Of a stretch of 64,000 nucleotides of DNA, positions 10,985 to 21,836 are shown piece by piece. The stretch's first letter is position 1. Each line of letters starts with the position of its first letter. The DNA comes from Anthoceros angustus (lineage: Eukaryota; Streptophyta; Anthocerotopsida; Anthocerotales; Anthocerotaceae): contig VJWM01000117.1 of the NCBI GenBank assembly GCA_010909165.1, positions 558,001 through 622,000 of the forward strand. Direction: 5' to 3'. The notes under the pieces were generated by a model. The model saw only the letters and a list, made by a program, of their open reading frames with translations. It was not told the DNA's origin and ran no database searches. The translations under genes were made by a program, and so were the position numbers.

Positions 10985-11650
10985 CCTTTCACATGGTTCT
11001 CTCCCTTGGAAGAAGTGGATTTTCTATGGTTGCTAGCAGACTCATTAGCTCTGGGAGTCATAGTGAGCAAAAAGTCAAGTCAGGATGACCCACCCATGTC
11101 CCCTACGGAGTGGAAGGCTCATTCACACGGCCCCTCCTCCCGTCCCGTGTTTAAAAACCGCATTCATAAAAGTAGTATGGCTGAGAAAATAAGAAAAATA
11201 TAGGAAATGATGTCTACTTGTAAATAATAAGAAATACAAAATCAAGTTTGAGGGAAGAGAGATGATGGAGAGAGTCCATCATAAAAAATGATGAGTAAAT
11301 ATATTATGTTTTATTGAGAGAAAAATCGATGGAAAAAAATCCATACAGCATAGGGCAATGAAGGTGGACCTCGGGGGTCAAGGTGAAAAAGAGCGACCAA
11401 GTTCCTTACCTAGAGTTACCTACTGCTCGTAGAACAAATACAGGAAGAACAAATGCATGCAAATGATGGAGGAAGAGGAAGAAGCGTCACTTGCTGTTCG
11501 CTGCCTTGTGAAGGATTGTCCTCGAGAGGGCCCTTTGAAAGGCAATGGAGACTCGCTATATGAAGTAAGCTGTGAAATAAGAAAGGGATAACCCCGCGCC
11601 ATGCCTGCGGGCGTGGTAGGATTTGGCACAGGACTTGAGAAATTGATTGA
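10985..11650 (-). mobile_element. 3' end of a non-LTR retroelement
   Basis: On the minus strand this stretch is an imperfect copy of about 17480-18130, over roughly 650 bases. It includes the end of the coding part and a long AT-rich untranslated tail with AATAAAA-like signals. The two copies face opposite ways. This one ends about 165 bases upstream of the dehydrogenase ATG, so it may form part of that gene's promoter region. Confidence 0.7.
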
Positions 11651-11852
11651 AGTCCGTAGCCATTGCCCCATACATCTCGAGTATGAGCGGAATAAAGAAG
11701 TTGCCCGCTTACATCCCATTATACTTTCTAACCTTAAGAACTGCAGCACCCGCAGCAGCCCAATAAGGACAGTTAGTGAGTAAATGTGATGTAATATAGT
11801 ATATTTAGCTATAAATAGTAAGAATGCTTAGCCAGAAATAACAAGGGACGAG

Positions 11853-13935
11853 ATATTCTTTATTGTAAGGAGGAGATGAGGGTGAAACCCTGAACGCTAA
11901 AAATAGTAAGTAGGTATAGTATTTATAAAGTTGAGCACTAGGATGTGAGTACTAGGAAGTGAGCCGTTAGCCCCAAGGTAGGTTCGGTTTGTTTTATTTG
12001 TTGGTGGTTTTGTTCTTTTTTTCTTTGATAATACATCTTTCTTTATTTACAAAAATGATGTGTTAACAGATCTTTTTATCATTAATTAACAAGCGATCTC
12101 GCGCTAGCCTTTGGAACTCAAATCACACCGAGGGAGTTATGCATGCCAAAATGTTGGACAAAATGTCTGCGTATACGAGCAACTGCATTCACTGCTTAAT
12201 ATCGTATCACATTGATAAGATGCTATGTGCAACTGAAGAGGTTTTCAAGGTAGCTGAAGTGTCTAAGCACTTTGTTGTAATACATGATCAAGTATTACAA
12301 AAAATAAAGCAGCATTACTTCGAATGACGACGAAAAAATATTGTATTTTTATACCAAGCAATATTAGATATCTCTAGAGATAAATTTAAAAATCTCAAGA
12401 GACAAGAGCAACTATCTACTTCCTCTAAACATAAAGACCGTTGTCTGGTTCACAAAATCATATTAAGCAATATCATAGAACACACAAACTATGAGTGGGA
12501 TAACTTGGTGCAAGATTCAAGTGCTCCACACTGTGAAGTTTTAAATATTGGTTGCCATCGCAAATTATATATAGATGTTATGACCAACATTATTCATCAA
12601 CTTGATAACAAGATTCAAGTTGTTCATACACATAATATTTTAACATCAATTGCTTCAAGAAAAGCTCCAACCAAAAGATTATTGGCTCCAAGAAGTAGTC
12701 AAGGTGCTTTTAAGAAGAGAAAAGTACTACCAACCATTTCAAGGGAGGCTAAAGCCAAGCTAAAAGTTGCAAAATGCATCGAAGCAAACAAAACTGTGTT
12801 TCATTTCACAAAATCTTCAAACAAAACCGTGATAGATTCTAAACATTGAATCAAAAGCCAAAAGATGAAATAAATTTGCTTTTACAGTCGACATCCAAAC
12901 ATGTGAGCTCATTGGAACTACATTGTCGCCAATGGGGTGCCACCCATCCTCTCATTCATGGCCCTACGGGGCCACCTGTTGTAAGAGCCCTATGAGGCCG
13001 CCTGTTGTCTAGCACGGCTACGGAGCTACTTCTACATGAAATGCACGATACAAATTCTATTGCTTCAATCCATTTTGCAACTTTTAGCTTAGCTTTAGCC
13101 TTCCTTGGAATGCTTGGTAGTACTTTTCTCTTCTTAAAAGCATCTTGACTACTTCTTAGAGCCAATAATCTTTTGGTTGGAGCTTTTCTTGAAGCAATTG
13201 ATGTTGAAATATTATGCTTCAGAGCAACTTGAATCTTGTTGTCAAGTTCAGCTAATGTTGGTCATAACTTCCATGTATAATTTGTGATGGAAACCAATAT
13301 TTAAAACTTTAGTCTAAAAGTGTGGAGCACTTGAATCTTGCACTAATTTATCCCATTCATAGTTTATTTGTTCTATGATATTGCTTAATATGCTTTTATG
13401 AACCAGGCAACGGTCTTTACGTTTAGAGGAAGTAGATAGTTGCTCTTGTCTCTTTAGATTTTTAAATTTATCTCTAGAGATATCTAATATTTACTTGAGC
13501 ATGAATTAGAACAAGGTGCTTAGACACTTCAGCTACCTTGAAAACTTGTTCAGTTGCACAAGCATCTCATCAATATGATGCGATATTAAACCATGAATGC
13601 GACTGCTCGCGTATGTAGACATTTTGTCCAACATTTTAGCGTGCATAACTCCCTCGGTGTGAGTTGAGTTGAGTTGATAACAAGCGATATCCTAGCACGA
13701 TATCGCTTGTTAATTAATGATAAAGTGATCTGTTAACACACCAGTGTTTTAAAACATAAATAAACAAAGATGTGTTATCAAGGAAAAAGAAAAAAACCAC
13801 CAACAAATAAAACAAACCAAACCTACCTCGGGGCTAGCATCTCACTTTCTAGTGCTCAACTCTATAAATACTACCTACTTGCTATTTCTAGCATTCAAGG
13901 TTTCACCCTTATCTCCTCCTTACAATAAAGAGCAT
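11853..13935. repeat. Fold-back: about 0.9 kb inverted repeat
   Basis: Bases about 11853-12790 are repeated in reverse complement at about 13060-13935, with a central spacer near 270 bases. Anchors include TTTATTGTAAGGAGGAGAT (left) against ATCTCCTCCTTACAATAAA (right), the ACTCCCTCGG/CCGAGGGAGT pair, and ATCAATTGCTTCAAGAAAAG against its complement. The arms differ by scattered substitutions and indels. Each arm contains a short Lys-rich frame (SSQGAFKKRKVLP in the left arm, SSQDAFKKRKVLP in the right), which I do not recognise. It may be a fold-back transposon or two inverted element copies. A transcript through it would form a long hairpin. Confidence 0.75.
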
Positions 13936-13949
13936 CATCTTCGAGGAGC

Positions 13950-15526
13950 TCAGGGACACTAGGGGTGTTATGGGGAGCCTTATCCCTTTTGTTTGTTCCT
14001 TCTACGGGAGGTCTTCCTAACTTTACTACCACTATAAGAACGCCTCTTCGGGATTTGCCATTTCTGTCCTAGTATCGGCCACAAGTACACAGCAAGGCGA
14101 TCCTCTGGGCGGTGCTCTCTTTGCTATCGCTCACCACAGGGCCCTATACAAGGCAGCTTCCTCTGCGTGTGACTGTGTGTTCTCGTCGCTGGCAGATGAT
14201 TCTCACATCCTTGGGCCTCGAGCCAAGGTCAAGGAGGGGTTCGAGCTCTTCTCCAACAAGCTTTCTTTGGTGGGCTTAAAGGTCAAGTTGTCCAAGTGCC
14301 ATGCCCGGTCCCCGTCGGGGATCCTCCCCACACTGCAATTCCCTGTGGGGGAAATTGCTATGGCTTCAGGTCTTCGGATTTCTGGGATCCCCTTCGACTC
14401 GCTTGACTTCATGGACTGTTTCTTTGACCAAACTCTCACGGAACACCTATCCTACGATAAGGATCTCCCTTAGCTTGGGGATGCTCAGGTGGCCTTCGGA
14501 ATTTTTTCCTCTTGTTTTGCTAGGCGCCCTAGATACCTCATCCGCACGTTGCCTCCGTCTCCGATCCTGCTGTCTCGGCTGCAAGGGTTTGACAGGAAGA
14601 TTATGGATACTCTAGGGGACATTATGGGCCCAGGGGCCTTCGAGTGCCCGGCAAGCGATTTAGCTCGCTGGCAAGCGTCCATGCCAATGCAATTTGGGGG
14701 CACCAGCCTACTTTCAAAGGAGCTTTCTTCCTCGGTGGCTGTTTTAGGCAGTTGGGCCCTCTCAGCCCCTGCTTTTGCCTCTCCCTTCATCCTTTAGGAT
14801 AGGCCCTTTTTGGAGGATCTCGTCTCCGTGGGAACTACCTTCTTTTTTGACCTTCATCGTTGACGGTTTCAAGGGGTTGCAGGCATCGCTGCTCGAGAAG
14901 TAGCTTGGCCAGGCTTTTTAGTTTGTCCTCCTGAACTCCTCCATCCCTAGGTCCACAAGAGCTCGGGCTTCGCTCTTGTTCTGGTAAGGGGGCAAGTGCT
15001 TGGCTCTTGGCTCGTCCATGCACACGGGATTTTATTATCGCACCAACCACCTTCATCACAGCGATGCGATTCCGTCTTGGCCTGCTCCAGCCTGTGGCGT
15101 CTTCTCTCCTCACCTGCGAGTGTGGCTCTGCCCTTGATGACTCTAGGGTACACCTTGCTCGTTGTCTCCACGGGGTTCACCGCATCGCCACCCATGACAC
15201 CATGTGCGATGTCATGTTTGCCATCGCTCGCGAAAGTGGTTACATGGCCTCGAGGGAGCGGGGTTACTCTCTTCGTACAGGTCGCTCAATCCGAGCCGAC
15301 CTGTACCTTGTCCACGGTGACCAGGTTCCGGTGGCGGATGTGGTCGTTACAGACCCAGCTCGTGACACCATCTCCGCTTAGGTCATCACCAACCACACTG
15401 GTTGGGCTGCTACTAGGGTTGCAGCTCTCAAGGTCAGGAAGTACAATGGGCTACAAGCGGGCCACCTCTTTATCCCGCTCCACTCGAAATGTACGGGGAA
15501 ATGGCCGAGCACTTCGATAAATTTCT
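13950..15526 (+). mobile_element. Non-LTR retroelement: RT and C-terminal nuclease part
   Basis: Degraded coding sequence of a reverse transcriptase on the plus strand. Visible are the motif B region TQQGDPLGGALFAIAHHRAL and motif C with LADD in FSSLADDSHILGP (about 14100-14220). A thumb-like part follows (QFGGTSLLSKE), then a Cys/His finger CECG...HLARC at about 15115-15155, and RADLYL...VADVVVTDPA. A KVRKYNGL block near 15440 follows. This order of finger and nuclease-like block after the RT resembles elements with a C-terminal restriction-like endonuclease, rather than the usual plant L1 type. Frames are broken by stops. The coding sequence is cut at 15526 by the inserted TIR element and resumes at 17474. 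Confidence 0.7.
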
Positions 15527-15710
15527 AACACCATAATATTTGAAGCGGCTGAATATACGAACCCACTTCCGGAAATCAAAAACCCTCTTGCGCAAATCTT
15601 GACAGTAACTATATTGCATATTTAAGCATTTTTGATTATTTGGGGTAGGTGGTATTCCTTCGATTACAATTTCAATCCATTTGTAAGAGCACACTGCCTA
15701 GGTATGGTGG

Positions 15711-17053
15711 TTGGCGCCGGCTTACCAGTGCCCATACCGAACCCCTCCGACATGTTTACAATAGGGTGTCATGGACGGATCAAAAATCGGCCCTGAAGGC
15801 GTTACTCGTGAAAGGATTCAGAAGTCGGCATGCCGGCGCCCTTTGCACAACACAAAGTTCAACATAACAGTATGTAACCCTCGACCCACAGAAGTGCGCC
15901 CTAACCCGCACGCTCGTCAAAACAAGGTTGAGACCCTAAACTCTAACCCTAGGGTTAGGGTTATACTAATGAAGGCACCAATATGCTAGCACCCTATGCT
16001 CTTATGCTCCTTCCATAGGGCGCCGACATGCCGGCGTCCTTAGATAAGTTTTCTGTGAGCGCCGGTGTGCATGCATCCGCATTAACACTAGAGCTTGCAA
16101 CCACTTGTCGTGCACCCATGCACATTATGACTTACATACATTAGGCTATGTGTCGCTTGCTCGCGCAAGAGAATGAGAAAGAACACACCACCTTTGACAC
16201 TTCTAATGACGATGCAGCCTTGGTCGCTCACAAAGATGGTGTCCAACACACAAAATACGTGTTCAATTGCTATGACCTCCATCGAAAGATAGTCACGGCC
16301 TGCAGTGACCTCGAGAAGAAGGAACACTTGGCCGTGTCATGTCTCTCTTCACCGTTCCGATTCCAGTACAATTTGCAATCATGAATATTAGGGCATGGGT
16401 AATTTCAAACAGCATGCTTAGAAAACCGTTGAAATTTGAAAATAATTTCCATGATTTTGAGTCCAAGATTACGAATTATTAGAATAAGGGGATTTGAAAC
16501 CGAACCAATTATCTATCACTTTTAGGCCAAAATAAAGAAGCATGACTTGAACTAGTAACCTCAGATTTTAATCTCTCTCATTTCAATCCATATTCCCTAC
16601 ACACAAGGAAAAATTTACCTTTGGGATTTTGAACCCAAGACCTCTTCATTATAACCCTTTAGTCTAAAGCTTCACTAACTTTCCCATACATTCAATGCAA
16701 TACAAAGTATATTATCAATAAAGATGCCGGCATACCGGCGCCCTCATGCCGTCATCTTTCTTCTTCTTCTTCTTCATGCCCTTATGCTCCTCCATGCTCC
16801 TTGTTTTTTATAGCCAGTCCGGAGAAGCCGTCACGGTTCACGTGGTTTCTTAGCCACTAGCTTAGGTGTCTGTCCGACGTTGAGCAGTCCGGAGAAGCCA
16901 TTACGGTTCTGGTAGTTTCTCAGCAGAAGGAGGGTGTCTGTCCGACGTCTAGCATTCATTGCCAAAGACCATGAATCTTGGGCGCCGGCATGCCAGCGCC
17001 CAAGGCACGTAGCCATTGGGCATGACTTGGGCGCCGGCAATGCCGGCGCCCAA
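15711..17053. repeat. GC-rich palindromes scattered in the transposon
   Basis: At least six variants of the palindrome GGCGCCGGCATGCCGGCGCC occur at about 15713, 15826, 16019, 16723, 16981 and 17031, in an otherwise AT-rich element. Each can fold into a strong short hairpin. All lie between the TIRs of the 1.95 kb element. Confidence 0.7.
16815..16952. repeat. Two-copy 70-base tandem repeat
   Basis: CAGTCCGGAGAAGCC starts at 16815 and again at 16885. Both copies run through ACGGTTC, TTTCT and GGTGTCTGTCCGACGT, with moderate divergence. It lies inside the TIR element. Confidence 0.8.
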
Positions 17054-17473
17054 GTGTGTCACTTATGGTATATTTAGGGTCTTCATACCCTCGGCTGTTG
17101 TGCACAATGACGTCGACCGTATCTGGATGGAATGTATAGCACGACTATAGAAATAGCCATATGCATTCCCTTCGATGCTACTGCAGAGATGGTCGTCCAT
17201 GTTCATTTACTGTTGTTTAATGAATCGCATGGACTAACAACATGGGCATCATTTCCATCGAAAACAATGGTCGTCCTATAGGAGGAAACCTTTTGTCTAC
17301 CACTGTGGGCCGCTAAAAGATGTAAACTTCTCTACGACACCCTAATTGTGTGCCTTCTTCTGCAGGGTATGCTCAAATATGGCATTTCAATGCCCATAAA
17401 AAACCCCGTTCGGCGTATATTCACGTCAAAAGCCGCTTGATGTATATTCAGCCGCTTCAAATATTATGGTGTT

Positions 17474-18130
17474 TTCTCAAGTTCTGTGAAATCCTACCAC
17501 ACCCGTAGGCACGGCGCAGGCCTGTCCCTTTCCTACTTTGCAACTTCCTTCCAACAGCGCGTCTCCATCACCCTTCAGAGGGCCCTCTCGACAGCGATTC
17601 TCCACAAGGCGGCAATTGTAGGTAACGCTTCTTCCTCGTCCTTTGTGATTTGCAAGCCCTTTGTTCTTCCTGCTTATGACATTTTGGGACCAGTAGGTAA
17701 GGAGCTTATATGCCCCTTTTCACCTTGACCCTCGGGTCCTTTTTGGTTGTCCCCTGCTAAATGGGCTTCTTCCCATGGTTTTTATCCTAAATAAAATACA
17801 CTCATGCCTATGACATCACATTTACTCATTGTTTATGATGGACTCTCCCCATCATCTCTCCTCCCTCAATAAAACTTCATTTTTTATTTCTTATTATTTG
17901 GAACTAGACATCATTTTCTATGTTTTTCTTGTTTTCTCAGCTATGACTACTTTTATGAATGCGTTTTTTAAACACGGGACGGAAGGATGGGCTGTGAGAA
18001 CGGGCCTTCCACTTCGTAGGAGCATCGGTGGGTCATCTAGACTTTACTTTTTGCTGACACGATGACTCCTAGAGCTCATAAGTCTGATCACAACCATAGA
18101 AAAACCACTTCTTACAAGGGAGAGAAACCT
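17474..18130 (+). mobile_element. 3' end of the interrupted non-LTR retroelement
   Basis: This is the continuation of the element cut at 15526. It encodes YFATSFQQRVSITLQRALST, which matches the minus-strand copy at 11.4-11.6 kb. A long AT-rich tail with CAATAAAA follows. Similarity to the other copy continues to about AACCATAGAAAAACCACTTC near 18100. No poly(A) run or clear target duplication was found. Confidence 0.7.
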
Positions 18131-19719
18131 AACAAGAGTTCTCAGACTAACTACTAAAAAACTATCAAGACTTCTGTGTCCGAGTCGCCTTGGACCTTTG
18201 GAAGCTTGCAAGCTTGAAAGCCAGTAGGCCTAGACGACATCCTAGGAGGTTGGGAAGCTAGCAGGCCTTGATGACATGTTTACAATGCTTTACTTAACTT
18301 AAGAGAAAGTAAAGTCTCGCGTTTTGAGGACTCGCACGAGCGAGACCAACGTACCCCATTCGATTAATTGTTGATTTTCGATGATCTACATGTTGACTTA
18401 GTCCAAGTTTTACTCTTTCGTGATTCCCTTATCGCCATCCTTGTTCGTGTTACCCCTGTTATAAGAAATAGAGGAAGCAAGAGGCACAATTTTCTTACGA
18501 AAGTTATGAATCCACCGCTATGAACTAGTTAGAGCTCGCTCTTTAGCTTAAGCTGAGTAAAGCTCTTTAGATTTCCAGCATTGGCTAGGTTGGTCCTTGT
18601 AAAAAATCCAAACTTGAAATCAAAAATCAAAAAGTTGAGCCACAAAAGCAAATAAGAGAAATCAACAGCTCAAAAACAAAGATCGAAATCCTAAGTTGAA
18701 TATAAATAAAATCAGCTTACATATGTACAATATCATTTACAGTGCACAACATTAATTTTTTACAATGTACAATGCCATTTACAATGCACAACACCAGTTG
18801 TAAAATTTTCAAGTTACGAATGCACGTTACATTGAAAAAAGAAAAAAGATCTTAAACATGTAGTTCGACCATATTTAAACGTCCTATATATTTATACACA
18901 CATAGATACATAGAATTATCATCAAATATATTATTATATATCCACTTAATAATTACTAACCATGTTTAATTAAAATTAATTAAAAAAACTTGAGTAGTTG
19001 AGGGCCTATATGAAGCTCCTTGCAGTCCATCGATTTCCTTGGACTAGGTCACTACCGGATGCATGGCAAGACCGCGGCTTCCGGTCACCTCCCGGTACGC
19101 GTCTGGCACGTTGTGATGGGGATGTATGACGAGGCACCCACTTGGTGGAGGTCGCTGTTTATTAGCCCGGTTTGTTGCTTTCACATTGTTCCGCCCTCAG
19201 ACTCAGACCAGACGGCATGGCCTGTCTTGTCTTGTTCGGACCACGAGCCGCTCCATGGGTAGTCTTTTAAGACAAAAGCATGAAAAGGGAAAGCCGTTCA
19301 ACAGTCGCTGCCAGCTTAGGTTCGCGAGGCAGCCTTGGACAGCTATATTAGCCAGCTTAGGTTCGCGATGCAGCCTTGGACAGCTGCATTAGCCGTCGTT
19401 GACTGGCCTTGCACAGCCTGACTAAAGCCAACAACATAGAGTTAGCTCCCTTCAGGTCCCACATTCAAATGTGTGAGAGGAACAGGGATGACATACTGGA
19501 AATGAATCTCCAGATCGCGAAAGCAGATAAAAGATGATATAGAAGAAAATCCACACCGCCTGCAACTGAGGTGCTTTGGCAAGCCGTTTCTCCGATAAGT
19601 TGCCAAAGTTGGGTGTCGCATAATTTAGACTCGGGATGTTACAACCATATACAAGTGCAGAGAGGCGGCACTTGCATGCATGGGGGCAAGGTTCTGGAAC
19701 CCAGGGAAATGGATGTTGA
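18131..19719. other. Intergenic, AT-rich, with two short tandem repeats
   Basis: No gene seen. A 42-base unit (ATGTACAATATCATTTACAG...) occurs twice at 18723-18795. A 41-base unit (GCCAGCTTAGGTTCGCGA...) occurs twice at 19310-19391. The part from about 19440 to 19719 is probably the 3' untranslated region of the IQD gene. Confidence 0.6.
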
Positions 19720-21836
19720 TCAGCGGAAGGGCCTCCTTGCATCCCCATTGGGTGTGACAGAACCGGCTTCAGAAGTCTTGAGGGGCCGCTCCGTTTTCGC
19801 AGCTGAAGAGACCGTCTTCTTGGCTGAGTCAGGACTGCTGCTGGTCTTCGCAGGCGGAGCAGGGAGTGAGAGGCGCTTCTTCTTGGCCTGGGCCTCCTCG
19901 CCAGCAGGTCTCTGCTTGGGCTGGCTGGAGGACCTGGCCTTGGCTCTGGCTGATTTGGTGGCGGCCAGGTAACGGGGCTTCCCAGTTACCTCGTCTATCC
20001 GGGCGACGACCACATTGGCCTTCGGAGCTGCTGAAGTAGGCTGCTGCTGCTGCTGCTGCGGCTGCTGCTGAGGTTGCTGCTGTTGCTGAGTGCTGAGCAC
20101 TGGCCCTGAGGATCTGGGGGTGCCCCGGCTGGAAGATGTTGGGCTGCCCTCGGACTGCTGTTCGGAGCTGTAGACGGAGGAGATGCGGACGCTGGCAGTG
20201 GCGCCGGCACTCGACTTGTGCACGGAGGCGGTGAAGGCTGTGGGAGAGGTTCTCGAGCTGGGAATGCTAACCCGCCCAAGGCTCAGCCTGGACTTGACGC
20301 CTCCCTTCCCACTGAGACAGTCGTCGTAGCTGCTGTGGTCGTAGCTCTTGAGAGACAGAGTATCAGAGCCGTCCTTCAGGCTCTGGTCCAAAATGCGGTT
20401 CTCCCATGGCCTGGCTGCCATCCATCTCTCCAGCCAGCTCCAGCCCCAGTGCGGCTTGTCTGTCTCCGAGTTGTTGATATAAACCGGCACGTTTGCTCTG
20501 GAGTTGGCGCGCCACTGCAGCAGCATTTGAGTATCAGCAAGCAATTGCAAGCAAGCGGGCACATGGCGTTGCCGTCAAGGAACGGATTATGGACGACGAA
20601 TGGCTAAGCAAGATGAACGGGACGTCCTCGTACCTGATGGGAAAAGGCATATGCCATGGCTCTCTCCCGCTTGATCACACCCTCCTGCCTCTGCTGCAGC
20701 TTGGCTTGGATCTCCTGCACGCTGCCATGGCTTCCGCACCAGCCATCCTGCCTCCATCGCCTTCCTGGTCAGCATACTCGAAACAAGAGCAACAACAATA
20801 ACACCATCCTGCACCCTACATCCAGCCATGGACAGCTGACCCAGCGTCACCCTGTATTATTCAAAACGTGCGCACCTCAGACTCCCGCAACACCATCTCC
20901 TGGCTGCGGTGCAGCTCGAGCCTCCTCTGCACGGCCTGGCCCTCCTTGGACATCCTCACCCGCCGAGCACGCACACGAGCCTGCACTCTCACCAGCGCTT
21001 GCATACAACGCAGAGTGATGGCGGCCTGCCTCCGCACAGTGTGCCCCCGCACCAAGGCCTGCAGCCTAACCAGCCCCCTCAGCGCTCGCAACGCTCTCCT
21101 AGCCTGCACGTCCACAACGCCACACCATCACTTCCCGAGCTCAGCTCAGCTAAACTCTCAACTCCCATTCCATCTCCCAGCCAGCAACGTGAACGCACCA
21201 GAAATCCCCGAAACGCAGTTTGGATCCGCACAGCGGCCCACTCCTCCTTCACAGACTTCAACGACAAGGCAACCTGAGGCGCATTGCTCTCCAGCTCCAC
21301 AATCCCGCCTCCAACAGGCGACTCAAAACCGGCGCCATAATCCGGCACGCCGTCTACAGCCTTGCCAACTCCACCGTTCCCTTTCTCCCCCTCCACCTCC
21401 TTCCGCGCCTTGCTTCCCTTCTCATGGTCCTCATCGGAGGAGAACTTCCACAAGCCCCACCTCCTAGACTTCTCGTTCTCCTTCCTCCTCTGCCACACCA
21501 AACCACACCACACCTCACCACACCTCACAGCCATGCTGAGCCTCAGCCGCAACCCCCCCTCCCAGATCGACATCCTTCAAACCCCATACTCCACCGGAGC
21601 ACAAGAAAAACACTCCACGCTACTCTACACTCCATGATCCTCCAAACGCACCAAATTTCCCCTCCCGTCCTCCTCCACCAATGCCAATGCCAATGCCAAT
21701 GAACGCACCGCAACCTCACCTCATCCTTGGATTTCTTCCCGGCATTTTCCTCCTTGTCGGACGCAGGCGAGCCAGAGCCCTTGGCTGCCTTCTTCACGCC
21801 GATGATCCCCCGTAGCCACTTCCCCGATGCCCCCAT
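19720..21836 (-). CDS. IQD: IQ67-domain (IQD) calmodulin-binding protein
   Basis: Five exons join in phase: 21836-21720, 21489-21199, 21103-20876, 20747-20634, 20514-19720 (514 residues). It starts [17 protein letters not shown], the usual IQD N-terminus. The IQ67 domain spans the second and third exons ([14 protein letters not shown] | [20 protein letters not shown]) with the conserved phase-0 intron between them. It continues with Arg-rich IQ repeats to about residue 200. The fourth exon encodes [20 protein letters not shown], and the last starts [20 protein letters not shown] and then [20 protein letters not shown] proteins are calmodulin-binding scaffolds linked to microtubules and membranes. 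The C-terminal part is basic, low-complexity and has a Gln-rich tract. The first intron (230 bases) contains a TGCCAA hexamer run. Confidence 0.95.
20040..20092 (-). repeat. CAG/CAA tract coding for polyglutamine in IQD
   Basis: On the coding strand a CAG/CAA-rich run encodes two blocks of Gln broken by Pro ([14 protein letters not shown]...). It lies in the disordered C-terminal part of the IQD protein, so length change would keep the frame. Confidence 0.85.

Larger units (their letters stand above)
15527..17473. mobile_element. TIR DNA transposon, non-autonomous, 1.95 kb
   Basis: The ends are perfect inverted repeats of 32 bases, beginning AACACCATAATATTTGAAGC at the left and mirrored at 17442-17473. 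The retroelement copy at 11.6 kb shows the empty site (AATTTCTCAAG). Here the same site is split as AATTTCT/element/TTCTCAAG, giving a 4-base target duplication TTCT (15523-15526 and 17474-17477). The GAATATAC part of the TIR recurs just inside the right end. No transposase frame is recognisable; the longest inside frames encode nothing I know. Superfamily not assigned: a 4-base duplication with ends AACACC fits none of the common plant groups well. Confidence 0.85.

Noticed and set aside
15934-15962. Telomere-like CCCTAAA/GGGTTAGGG run
   Set aside because: Only four or five imperfect units meeting head to head inside a transposon; too short for an interstitial telomere tract.
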